From: Ceratocystis colombiana
Taxonomy: Eukaryota > Ascomycota > Sordariomycetes > Microascales > Ceratocystidaceae
Length of the DNA: 64,000 bases
Assembly (NCBI GenBank): GCA_026419805.1
Contig: JAOSLS010000008.1
Location: forward strand, 186,001 to 250,000
Reading direction: 5' to 3'
Shown: positions 35,309-46,660 of the stretch, piece after piece
How the letters are laid out: every line of letters starts with the position of its first letter
Position numbering within the stretch: position 1 is the first letter of the stretch
Translations under genes and position numbers: made by a program
Notes under the pieces: model-generated
What the model was told of the DNA's origin: nothing
What the model saw: the letters and a program-made list of their open reading frames with translations, nothing else
The model's database searches: none

Positions 35309-36132
35309 AAAGTTATTATGGTGTGCCCCGCCTGCCACATTTGGATAGCGCTATGTGCTAATTTGGCCGCTGCACAGCTGCTACAATTTTATTGCGTTTT
35401 CATGACCAATGATTATTTCACAACGCACGCAAGCAACAATAAAGTCGATAAATCCGAGAGTCAAACACGAGGTGTAGAAAGCATCATGTAGCCAAGACAA
35501 GCTTAAAATCGATGACGTCTCCTTCAAGCTTGCGCCCTGCAAGTCTAGAAGCATTGACAAATTTATGGCTAGGCCGTGCGTACCACGACCGCCGGACTGG
35601 ACCGTACGCTGGAAGGCTAGTTGATTGCTGAAACTCTCGGCCTCTCTCCCTGGAGGCTTTTCCTAATAAAAAACCCTTCCTCGGCCTATCCCTATTCAGG
35701 CACTAAATGCTACATTTCTCGGAGGCATGTAAGACATGGCTTAGTTGGTTTTCGTGATCTTACACAGCCAACATTCACGGAAGACGCTAAACTTCTAGGA
35801 AAGTAGTACTGTAACTCTTTCCTTTCCTGGAGCGTTCATGGAAAAGATAATATTCGTAGTAGTTACCTGCAGGAGCACGAGGCAAGTATTTTCCCAACAT
35901 CAGCAAATCTCCTGCGTATCTCAACCAGATTCATAATCTCAACCCGTGGCATCCAACATGTCCAAGCTCTGGCAAAAGCCATCATCTGGTCTTGTTGGTA
36001 GCAAGGCTGGCTAACTGGCAAGTTGTTTTTCACTCTTCATGTCCCCCTCCCCTTCCCCTCCTCCCATCTTAATCTAATTTCCCTTCGCCATAATCGACGC
36101 GAAGTTCGTGATGTGTATGGACTGCTCCAATT

Positions 36133-36141
36133 TTATCTGAT
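36133..36141 (-). promoter_or_regulatory. SreA-type GATA site (ATCAGATAA)
   Basis: Plus-strand TTATCTGAT, an exact match, 814 bp upstream of the NRPS ATG. It is the site closest to the NRPS gene. Confidence 0.55.
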
Positions 36142-36253
36142 CAAAACAAGAACTATTGCAGGCGGGGATTTCACCTTTACCTCAAATCCTGCTTTCTTCC
36201 TCCCTCCCAATCCTCGAGGTCTCAGGGTCGGACTAGCCTTGGCACCTGGGCTA

Positions 36254-36295
36254 GCAGCACCTCGGTCGCAGCACCTCGGTCGCAGCACCTTGGTC
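36254..36295. repeat. 14-bp tandem repeat, three units
   Basis: GCAGCACCTCGGTC is repeated head to tail at 36254, 36268 and 36282, the last unit with one change (C to T). It lies about 660 bp upstream of the NRPS start. Confidence 0.85.
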
Positions 36296-36954
36296 ATATT
36301 CGCACCCGTCCACGCTTTGGGCAGCGTTGCTCTATTGAGAAACATGTACTTTTCGGTCCAGGCTGGCCAGGGACCTGGCTCCCGAAATCGGGGCTTGCCA
36401 AGCCAAGGAAACGGCATCTGTAGTAGACTTGGCCCGAATATGCCTAATCCCAGCATTGCCCCTCCTTCCAGCGGGTAGTCCAATGTCGACCATTCGCTAT
36501 CCCTATGGATGTCTTCGCATTCGATGGATGGTCTACCAAAAGAGACAAAGAGATGGTCTGAGCTAGAAAGATTCTATCTACTCTCTAGCCGCCGCCACCC
36601 CGCCCTTCCAAGCTGTCTCCAGTTCTACCAGCAACCAAGTAAGCCCCTCCTATACCCTAGGAGCCTCATAGGCGCTTTCTTGTGTTTAAAGCTCCAGATA
36701 CCAGGCTCCCCCTAGACCCGGACGTCCAGAGCAGATGTCCAGTCATTCATCCTGACTACATACTACTCAGGCATATTAACCTGTGTAGTTGGTGCCTTTT
36801 TGCCCCTCCGGACCCTTTTCCTTCTACCTTGCTTTTTCCTTGCGAGCTGTTCTCTGTATTTAATACCGCTCTTATCTTATTCACCAATCTTTCATCTTTC
36901 GCCGAGTTTCACGCCTCTTTGTCAACTACCGTCTTTCTTTCCCCTCGCTTCACA

Positions 36955-39900
36955 ATGGTGTCAGCTTGTGACGTCGAAGCCCGCGGCAGTAGTGCTACCT
37001 TTGAGCATTCTCAAGCAAGCTTATACATAAACTACGATGCCTCTGTCTCTGACCTTCGCCCTCGCTTTCTCTTGGCATGGCTCATAGCCTTTTGTTTTGA
37101 CAGAGACTCGGCTCTCCCCTACATCACATTCGAAACTGCGTCACAGCTCAATGACGCCAAAACACAAGAGGTTGTGCCCTCAACCATCATTGACCTCCCC
37201 CCCAACGCTTCCCTAGCTTCGTGCTTGAAGGACCTAGAACAGAAACTTAGTCCCAGTCACCAGTCTTCCACGCTTCCTGTCCCCAAGACCATTGTCTTCT
37301 ATGAATCTACGGTGGACCACGACAAAGCTAAAAGTTCAGTGAGTTTCAGTCAAAACCCTCAGTATGGAGCCAGAACTCACATGTGTCTATCATTCTAGTG
37401 GACTTATCAGCTCCAAATTTCGCCTGACCCACGTTGTGCCTCCATGTCTTTAGTTTCCCAGTCACGAAACCCCGCCTTAACACCTCAAGCCAGTGATCGC
37501 CGCCTCCAGGCTTTCTCTAATGTTCTCAGCGACATTCTCAACGCTTGCACTACCAGCACTGTCATTAGCTCGATACGTGCGCGCTCCGCTGACTTAGACC
37601 TCGTCTGGAATTGGAACAAAATCGTTCCCCAAACAGCCACTCGATGTATGCATGATGTCATCAGTGAGAAAGCCAAGGCCTGGCCTAGTAGTGTTGCTAT
37701 AGAGTCGTGGGATGGCAACTGGACTTACGCCGAAGTAGACTCACTCTCCACACGCCTTGCTTTCATCCTGTTGCAAAATGGCGTGCGCTCAGGGGATGTC
37801 ATTCCTCTTTGCTTTGAGAAATGCAAGTGGACTATCATCGCAGTGCTTGCCGTCATGAAGTCCGGAGCCGCCTTTTCACTCACTGATCCTACACAGCCTG
37901 AAGGCCGTCTACGGACAATTGTCGAACAAACCCACGCCAAACAGATCATTGTGTCTTACCAGCAGGCCGAGTTAGGTGTCAAAATTTCTAAAAATGCCAA
38001 GGTCATTGTGCTGGACACAGCCCTACTTCTGGCCCCTTCTCCCTCAATGGCCACCTTACCCAAGGTACCGCCAACAACACCCATGTACGTTATTTTCACA
38101 TCCGGCAGTACGGGGAAGCCGAAGGGCGTCATCGTTTCCCATGAAAACTATGCAAGTGGTGCGCTTCCTCGAATCAACCAGATAAATTACCAATCTTCGT
38201 CACGTGTCTTTGACTTTGCGTCGTATGCCTTTGATGTCAGCATCGACTGCATGATCTGCACCTTGTCAGCTGGCGGCTGCCTGTGTATCCCCACTGATGC
38301 TGAGCGCATGAATGACTTGAGCGGCGCCATTCGCAAGGCACATGCTAATATGGCCCATATGACTCCCTCTGTTGCCCGGGTTTTAGATCCCGACATCATC
38401 CCATCTCTCGACGTTTTGGGCCTTGGTGGCGAGGCTATATCTCCCAGCGACGCTGCTAGCTGGAGTGAGCATGCGAGCATCATAATTGCCTATGGTCCCT
38501 CGGAGTGCACTGTCGGATGTACCATCAACAATACAGTCAGTGCCGACTGCACCAATCTAGGGTACGGCGTTGGAGGCGTTATGTGGATCGTCGATGCCAA
38601 CGACCATGAACAACTCATGCCTGTGGGAGAAGTTGGCGAGCTTGTTGTCGAGGGTCCTGTGGTTGGCCTAGGATATCTCGATGAGCCTGAAAAAACAGCT
38701 CATGTCTTTATTGATGCGCCTGGATGGCTGAAAAGGGGCTACAAAGGCGTCCAGGGCCGGCATGGCAAACTATACAAGACTGGTGATCTCGTCAAGTATG
38801 ACCCAAGCAACAACGGCTCCATTGTGTTTGTAGGCCGCAAAGATCAGCAGGTCAAGCTGAGAGGTCAAAGAGTCGAGCTTGCTGAAGTCGAGTTTCACCT
38901 CCGCAAGGCAATGCCCCAGGGCATCAAACTCGCCGCTGAAGTGATCAAACCTGGCGGTACTGACCCGATTCTCGTGGCCTTTTTAGAATCCAAGGTTGAT
39001 GCTACCAATGCCAGTCCACCCCCCAAATCGTCGTCTGCGTTGGAACCCCTCTTTTCGGGGTTTACAGCCCTCGTTAGTCAGGCGATCATTGACGTAGATA
39101 AAAACATGGGCGTCGACGTGCCTCGGTACATGGTACCCGCTACGTTTATTCCGCTATACAACCTGCCCTCGTTAGTGTCCGGCAAGATCGATCGCAAGAA
39201 GCTCCGGGAAATAGGTAGCAATATGACCCGCGATCAGCTAGCGAGTCTCCGTGTTTCAAGAACCAATATCAGCAGCCAAGAGATCAGTGTTGAAGAGGCC
39301 CCTGAAACGGCAATGGAGGAGAAGCTGCTTATTCTCTGGAAGACTCTCCTCGGCCCAAAAGTCAAGGTCAGCCTGTATGACAATTTCATGAGTCTAGGCG
39401 GCGACTCTCTGAAAGCCATGAAACTCGTCGGCCTCGCTCGTGAAAACGGCATCCAGCTCAACATTTCGACCATCTTTCAGTATCCCACGCTCAAGGAAAT
39501 GGCCTCCCACGCTCAATTCGCCGCTGCTAATGCACCTGAAAAGAAAGAAGTGCCCCCCTTCTCTCTACTCAGTCCCGGTCTCGACGTAGCCTCGGCACAG
39601 CTGCAAGCTTCTGAGCTATGCGGTATTCCCATGCACGAGATTGCTGACATCTACCCCTGCTCACCTCTACAGGAGGGCCTTATGGCCCTGACGGCAAAGT
39701 TTAGGGATGCATTCGTTGCCCAGCGTGTTGTCGAGCTCGAAAGCGATGAAGTGGCGGCTAGGGTGGTCAGTGCCTTCAACGAGGCCACAAAATCCAGCGA
39801 TATCTTGCGCACTCGTATTGTCCAGCTTCCGAGTGAGGGCCTGGTACAAGTTGTTCTCAAAGGAGAAGTTGAGTGGACTCTTTCTACTACCCAGCTACAC

Positions 39901-42900
39901 GAGTATCTATCCTTGGATCGCGACGACCACATGGATCTTGGCAAGGCTCTAGTTCGCTATGCCATCATCACTAATAACGGCCGCAAGTACTTTGTCCTGT
40001 CGATGCATCACGCTCTCTATGACGGTTGGTCTATGCCACTTGTCATCGACCGTATCAATCGTGCCTACGATGGTCTTGACACCACTCGTCCATCTTCTTT
40101 CAAGGATTTTATTGCCTATCTCCGCGGTATTGACCGCTCATCCAGCGAGCAGTTTTGGAAGGGCCGGTTAGACGGAGCCACAGGACCACAGTTCCCTGCG
40201 CTTCCCTACCCGTCATATCAAGTGCAGTCTGACTGTCTACTAGAGCAATATGTCACTCTTGGCAACAGGCTGCCAACAATCACAACTGCCACTGTGGTTC
40301 GGGGAGCCTGGGCTCTAATCGCTAGCCGCTACTCGGGCTCTTTGGATGTCGTTCTTGGCGAAACTCTTACTGGTCGTAATGCTCATATTGACGGCGTCGA
40401 GGATATCGAAGGCCCTATGATTACAACCGTTCCTGTGCGTATCCAGGTTCAGCTTCAAGCTTCTGTCATGGACTATCTTAGCAGTATTCAAGCCGCAGCT
40501 ACTGAGCAAATCCCGCATGAGCACTTTGGTCTCCAAAACATCCGTCGTGTCAGTCCCGATGCTTTGCAAGCTTGTGAGCTTCGCACGGGCTTGGTAATGC
40601 ACCCAAGCATCGGAGATGCTTCCGAAGTTGACGCTTCCCGTTCTCTCTACCCAGCAAACCGCCTAATGCCAGCTAGCGAATCTGAGGCCGCTCGAGAGTC
40701 TCTCAAATTCAACACGTTCTCCCTAATGCTGGTTTGCTCACTAGATCCTGAGGGCTTCTTGGTCATGGCTAGCTTTGATCAGAAGACAGTTTGCTCTAAA
40801 GTTCTAGCTAGAGCCCTGCGTCAATTTTCTCATGTCGCCAAACAAATGGTCGAGTGTAGTGACAAATCTCTTGAGGATATTCAGTTTCTGATGGATGAGG
40901 ACATTTCAGAGCTCAGCAGCCTCAGCAAGACTGCTGCTTCTACCATTGCCTCTGCTTATCCCAATGTCGAGGCCGCGTGGGTTGTTGACCCTACGGATAG
41001 TTCCCGCCTTCTTGCACTCGGTGGCGTTGGCGAGCTTGTCGTTCAGATTTCTAGTGGTTTAAGTGAAAATATGGAAGGCTTCGGGGCAGCCCAGTTGAAG
41101 CAAATAAACACGCCACAATCCATTCTCAGCCTTAGCCCTGAGGCTGCTAAAACGGTTTACGAGACTGGAAAGCTAGCCACCATTGATGAAAAGGGTCAGA
41201 TAGTTCTGAAGGGCAACAAGAATCAGTCCTCTATCTCCGCTATGCTGCCCAAGACAGTCTCAAAAAGCAAATCTGTTTCTGTCACCTCGTATAAACAGCT
41301 CAAACTACGCAAGCTGTGGGCAGGCGTGCTCGGGATGCCAGAGGACAAAATTAGTCTCGGTGACAGTTTCTTCCAACTGGGCGGTGACTCAATCACGGCC
41401 ATGAAGCTAGTTTCAGAAGCGCGTTTATCTGGCATCACTTTGACTGTGGCCAAGATGTTCCAAAGCCGCACTCTCTACGACATGGCCAACGCTATGGAAG
41501 AGCTCCAAGCCAACGAGACAAGATCCAAAGCAACTATTCCTTTCGTGCTAATCCCTAAAGAAGACCTAGGTGAAATCAAGGCCTCCGCTCAGCAGTCTCT
41601 CCACGGTAGCCAACACAGCAATATCACAGACATTATCCCTGCTCGTCCACTTCAGGAGATTGCCGTCGATGGTACAGTCCATTTTCCGCGATTCTCGGCT
41701 CGTTACGAGATGATGTACTTTGATCGCCCTCTAGATACCAATAAGATGGCCATTTCCTGTAACGAGCTAGTCAGGCGTAACGAAATTCTACGCACGGTAT
41801 TTTTCCGTGATGCTAAAAAGAAGTGCTATGGAGCTGTCCTCGACAAGATCGATGTGCCGATTTTGTACCACGATGTTGACGAACAGTTCGATCTCAAAGA
41901 CTTCTGCCATGATCTGTGCAAGATAGATGTCCGGTCACCCATGCCTCACGGGTCTTCGTTTGTCAAGTGGTTCCTCATCCAAGCTTACAATACTGACGGT
42001 GAGCAAACAAAAAGCGCACTCATCTTCCGCGTCTCTCACGCCCAATACGATGAGATTTGCCTGCCGCTTCTCCTGCGCGAGCTGGCTGCGCTCTACCAAA
42101 ACCAGCCCACGCCGCAGCTCCTCCCATTTTCCGCCTTCGCCAACCATGTTATCAGAACAATTCCCGACAGCATGCCATATTGGCGTGATCTGCTTCGGGG
42201 CTCAGAGCCGACTGTTCTCAGACCAGACACTCCACTGGTTCGACGCAACCACTACTGCATTGAGCGCGAATATGACATATCCGGTCGTCCAGCCGAAATC
42301 ACCACTGCTTCTATCCCAACAGCCGCCTGGGCCCTGTGTCTTGCACGCATGCTAGGTAAGCGTGACGTAGTCTTTGGTGAGGTTGTGTCCGGACGTAACA
42401 CTGCATTTCCCCATGCAGATACAGTAGTTGGCCCAACATGGCAGTATGTGCCAACGCGAATCAAGTTTACACCCTCCATGACAGCTCTAGATCTGTTGCA
42501 GCTTGTGCAGGACCAACATATGGCCACCTCGGCACATGAGGGTGTAGGTATTACAGAGCTGATCCGTGATGGTTGCTGGCCTGCCTCGGCGGAATGGTTC
42601 GACACTGTTGTGCACCAAGATGTGGAACACGTAGACAGTCTTGGGTTGGTCAATGGTCTTGGAGGCAGGACAGAGACCCTTTATCTGCACGAAGAGCCGT
42701 TGAGAGAGTGGAAGATCCAAGCCTTCCCTAAAGGCAACAAGATGGTTATTGAAGTTGTCACGTTTGAGTCCTGGAAGGAGACAGCCGCCGAGTTGCTAGA
42801 TCACATGCAAGATATTTTTGCAAGACTACTTGGCCAGGCCACGGGGCCCTTGTTTCCTGAGGATCTCACTGCAACTAGCGACCCAAAGCATCTTAGTGAA

Positions 42901-43317
42901 ATACCGTCTGCCACCGACACCGCTGTCCGTTCTCACTCCCCCACCACACCCGACTCTGAGACCTCTTCTCAATACGACGGCCCGCCTACCCCCTCCAACG
43001 AATACGACCAACCTCCCATCCGCATCCACGTGCCCCAAGACTCCATCTCCCCCATTTCTATTAAAACAGCTCCCTCTGACTGCTCACCAGCAGACACGCC
43101 ACCCATCATGGCATCCGTCCCAAAGGTCAATAGTAACACGCCAGATATCGCCCATGGCTTGAGTGCGGCACAAAGCTCTCTAATCCATGCTCTAGAAAGT
43201 AAACTATCTCAGTATGACGAGATCAATCGCGAGCTTCGGGAACGGGTAGAGAAGGCCGAAGCAGCGATGGAAGAGATGCGGATGGAGTTTGAGGTGTTGA
43301 AAGCCAAGCTTACTTGA
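36955..43317 (+). CDS. sidD: extracellular siderophore NRPS (SidD/NPS6 type)
   Basis: Predicted 2100 residues, exons 36955-37338 and 37399-43317 (60-bp intron, phase 0). Layout by residue: variable N-terminus 1-210; adenylation domain about 213-740 with FTSGSTGKPKG near 362, YGPSECTVG, YKTGDLVKYD and GRKDQQVKLRGQRVE; T1 with LGGDSLKAM near 795; C1 with HHALYDGWS near 998; degenerate A remnant about 1320-1410 keeping only GVGELVV and YETGKLATIDEKG; T2 with LGGDSITAM near 1458; C2 with SHAQYDE near 1674; Pro/Ser-rich linker from about 1950 and a terminal coiled coil. This A-T-C-dA-T-C order and length match SidD/NPS6, which joins N5-acyl-N5-hydroxyornithine units into fusarinine or coprogen siderophores. 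Neighbours supply acyl donor, acyltransferase and transport. Confidence 0.92.
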
Positions 43318-44866
43318 GGGGGAGGATATAATTTCTTTTATTTTTCTGTTCTTTGTTCTTTTTTCCTTTCCTTTCACCGTCTTGCTCTTCATTGGCCTTT
43401 TCCTAGTATATTCTCATTATTTCCCTATTTATCGTCAACTTAACCAACCCTTAAAAATGGGAAAGCCCCCCCCTCCCCTCGGCTTTAACTTCTCACGAAG
43501 TCTAGCAGTAGTGTTGGCTATAGTAACAAAATACAGTTTAAATTGCAATCAGTCCTTGTTCTGCCAAGGCCTCTCTAGCTCCATGCTTCCATATCTACAG
43601 CATCACTGCTCTTCGGCCTCTCAACAGAAGCACTAACAATGGCGAAGTGGTCTTGTGCATCTCCTTATATAAGAGCATCTTAATAATGTCTGTATCCTGG
43701 TTGGTCGGTTGTTCTAAGCAGCAACTGCTTAGCATGTTCAGATGCGATGCCTGTCTTACAACACTTGCAGCTTTCTGCCATTACCTACGCCAAGTGCTAG
43801 TGACGGTCGGTGTCTCGAAAGGGAAAGAGCGCAAATTAGAGGGAAAACCCCTTCATTCTAGAGAGGGGAGGCTCTATTCTGAGTTTTCTCAAGTTTATGA
43901 TTGCATTAGACCATCTACGCCCTAACCTGATTCTTATTCTTGAGGCTACGTTCCACAAGGAACTTCAAGGCACTTGCCCAACACTTCAATAAATGAGATA
44001 GAATTAATTCATGCTAGATTATCGCCAAGTGCTACAGGCAGTAAGGGTGAGGCTATTCACATGCATGCAGGAGAATATCTGCTATGCTGCCTGCCACCTA
44101 CACATAGCTTGACTGACTCACTGCGATAACCTGTTCCTTTCCTTCACATGGAAAAGGTAATGTTTTATGTTTTTATGCCGCTCGGATCTAACAACGGGCT
44201 TGATCCCTCATAAACCAAAGAAAAATAAATCCAACACATTGCGACCGCATTGGCATAGTCCACACGTTAATTACATACCGACCGCCGTATGGGAACATTT
44301 TCTGTTTGACAAAAACCCTCTCTTCTCTTGCCTTCTCCAATAAATACCCTGGTTTCATCATCTGAGCTCCTCTCTTCTCCCCCATACTTTTGTTCTCCCT
44401 TCCCTACAGAAAAGGGTAAGAAAAACCCCAAGCCCCCGTTCAGTGGCTTCCGTTACAACCCGTCTCCTACGAAGCTTGGATCGCCAGGTCATCAATCCAA
44501 CAGAAGTAAAAATCAAGAATGTATTATTACAAACGACAAAAAGAGAAAAGTACCAATGCATGTAAAATTTAATAAGTAGCAGAGCATATAATAATGTAAA
44601 GAAGCAAAAGCAGTAGGTGTTCAGTAGTTCCAGAGAAAATGAATACATGTCTTGGTCTCGCTGCGAGGAACTCGGACTAGAAAGAAGTCGAGGCAGACAA
44701 GACAGATTTGGGGGAAGAGATAAGAGAAGACAGGAAGCGGGACAAGTACTGGAGAGTTTGGCCGCTCCTCCAACTTGGATATCAAAAAAAAGCAAAAAAC
44801 CAAAGTCAACAAATGAGAAAAGAAGAGAAAATGAGGAGAGGCAAAGAGCAAAAAAGAAGGTTTCTA
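43318..44866. other. intergenic region between convergent genes
   Basis: About 1.5 kb downstream of both the NRPS and the Gag1-clamp gene. Pyrimidine-rich just past the NRPS stop and purine-rich before 44866. No gene, RNA or repeat was recognised. Confidence 0.5.
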
Positions 44867-46660
44867 CTACTCGGCCGCACTGCCACCTAGGCCTAGTACT
44901 TTTTGAATGCCTCTCCGGAACCCCTTTGACACACCTGCACCCTCCTCTTCTCGTGTAAGGAAGCCAAAGCTGCGCCTTCTTGGGTTTGATGCCGCCGCCG
45001 TTGTCTTGCTGCTGCGCGCTGGTGCTGGAGAGGGAGGAGGCGCTGTCTTAGGTGGCCATTCGCCGTCACGCATCCACCCAGCCACGCAAGCCGGCAACAT
45101 GTCTGACAGATTTATGGGACAGCTGGGCGTCATGGATTGAATGATAGTCCGATCGTAAAGAGCAAGGTATAGCTTAGGGCTGATGGATGCACGCATAGGA
45201 TTTTGCGGCGGTAGGAGCGGCGGAGCAACTGGGAGAAGTGTCTCAACCGGATATATCTCATGTTTAGAGTCCGACTGATCGATCTTGGTGTTGCCGGCAG
45301 CGCTTGTGGAATGTGATTCGTTGGTGTCAATTGAGGCTTTAGATGTGGAATTGACAGCGACATCAGAATCGCTATTTATCGAGGTTGCGTTGGTAGATGT
45401 GGGGGAGCCAGCCGAGGCAGTACTATGAACTGAATGGCGGAAGAACAGCCGACGAGGTGAGCGGGGAGAAGTCGAGGGCGATGTAGCATCGGCGATAGGT
45501 AGAGTTGTAGTTTTTGGCCTCAAGCGTGCGACTTTGGCGCATGTCCATTTATTACGCCGGATTTCAAAACAGGCAAGGCCTTGGTTCCATTTCATCTCCT
45601 CCTTGAGAGCTTTACGGCGGCGTTCCTTGTTCAATAGTATGATTTCATGTGGGGAAGCAGACTCAAGCAATTCTGGGCTAATGGGCTCCAGGACTGAATC
45701 GATTGAGGATAATTCAGAGTCCCACTCGAGTCTAGGCTTGAACCGAGTCTCATCCTCAGTCATGACGGAATATACTGACTCGTTGTCATCATCGTCACTA
45801 GAATATTCATTTTCTGAAGCGGAGTCGGCTTCTTCGCCAGAATCACGTATGGCAGGGTTAGCGGCGCTTGCAGGTTGTCCTTCTCGTCTTTTAAGTACCT
45901 GCGCAAGGGATGTAGTGGCAGCTGGTTCAGACACAGCAGGATCGTGGTAACGAACTTCAGTTACGGCACCATTGACGACTTTCCGACGTACAACAACTGG
46001 CAGCGCTGGTACATCTGTGCGAGTCCAGGCAAACTCCCAATCGTTCTTCACATTCTTGGCCAGATACTTGCGAATAGCCTCTCGCTGCTTGCTTTTGTCA
46101 CGGGAAAGCAAGTTGGGATCAAAATCTTGAGCAGAGGCATCGTTGGGAGTGGCAGTTGAAGACTGGCTGCTCCTCACTTTAGACAAAGTCGCCCTCCGAG
46201 AGCGATAAAGCTCTGTAAAAATCATGTTGGATGCAGATGTAGGGGTTGCACCAGATAAAGAAATGTCGAAATCGTTGTTAACCGGGGCAGGAGGCGCAGG
46301 ATGGTCAAATGAGTTGAATTCCTTGGGTTGGTAGAATTCAGGCTTTAAGGTAAGAAGCTGTGGTTCGGGAATATGTTGAGGGTGGGGATACAAGCCTTTT
46401 TTTGAATCAAGAGGAGGACAAGAAGAGGAAGAAAAAGAAATGGGAGGAAAAGAAGTCAAGGATGTAGAAGTAGTAGGATGAGAAGTCGAAGGCTGGTCCT
46501 TCGTCTTATTATCACTGTTTTGGGAGTTGTGTGCGCCAGCGCCAACAGCGGCAGTGGCAGCGTCTGTGCTAGTCGTACCCCTAATAAGAGCAAGAGTGTC
46601 TAGCTCTTGAGTTTCTGGCGAAATTCCTTCTGTTGTTGTATTAGCTTTAGATGCTACCAT
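44867..46660 (-). CDS. Gag1-like clamp (DUF4050) domain protein
   Basis: Single-exon 597-residue protein. The first 130 residues and the middle are low-complexity, Ser/Thr/Pro/Asn-rich. Two conserved parts stand out: YLAKNVKNDWEFAWTR with PVVVRRKVVNG (about 190-240), and the C-terminal segment SPKLYLALYDRTIIQSMTPS, CPINLSDMLPACVAGWMRDGEWPP (about 495-545). The latter resembles the Gag1-like clamp domain of fungal regulators of amino-acid transporter ubiquitylation. An acidic stretch (SASENEYSSDDDDNESVYS) lies between. The tail is basic and ends GLGGSAAE. The function is by family resemblance only, and the molecular role in filamentous fungi is not known to me. Confidence 0.65.
   Translation of the reverse strand: MVASKANTTTEGISPETQELDTLALIRGTTSTDAATAAVGAGAHNSQNSDNKTKDQPSTSHPTTSTSLTSFPPISFSSSSCPPLDSKKGLYPHPQHIPEPQLLTLKPEFYQPKEFNSFDHPAPPAPVNNDFDISLSGATPTSASNMIFTELYRSRRATLSKVRSSQSSTATPNDASAQDFDPNLLSRDKSKQREAIRKYLAKNVKNDWEFAWTRTDVPALPVVVRRKVVNGAVTEVRYHDPAVSEPAATTSLAQVLKRREGQPASAANPAIRDSGEEADSASENEYSSDDDDNESVYSVMTEDETRFKPRLEWDSELSSIDSVLEPISPELLESASPHEIILLNKERRRKALKEEMKWNQGLACFEIRRNKWTCAKVARLRPKTTTLPIADATSPSTSPRSPRRLFFRHSVHSTASAGSPTSTNATSINSDSDVAVNSTSKASIDTNESHSTSAAGNTKIDQSDSKHEIYPVETLLPVAPPLLPPQNPMRASISPKLYLALYDRTIIQSMTPSCPINLSDMLPACVAGWMRDGEWPPKTAPPPSPAPARSSKTTAAASNPRRRSFGFLTREEEGAGVSKGFRRGIQKVLGLGGSAAE

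Larger units (their letters stand above)
34883..36954. promoter_or_regulatory. divergent promoter between SidI-like ligase and NRPS
   Basis: 2.07 kb without a gene. It contains five exact ATCWGATAA matches, four of them within 231 bp (35078-35308), and a three-unit 14-bp tandem repeat at 36254-36295. The last 150 bp before the NRPS start are pyrimidine-rich. Short ORFs here have no motifs. Confidence 0.65.
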
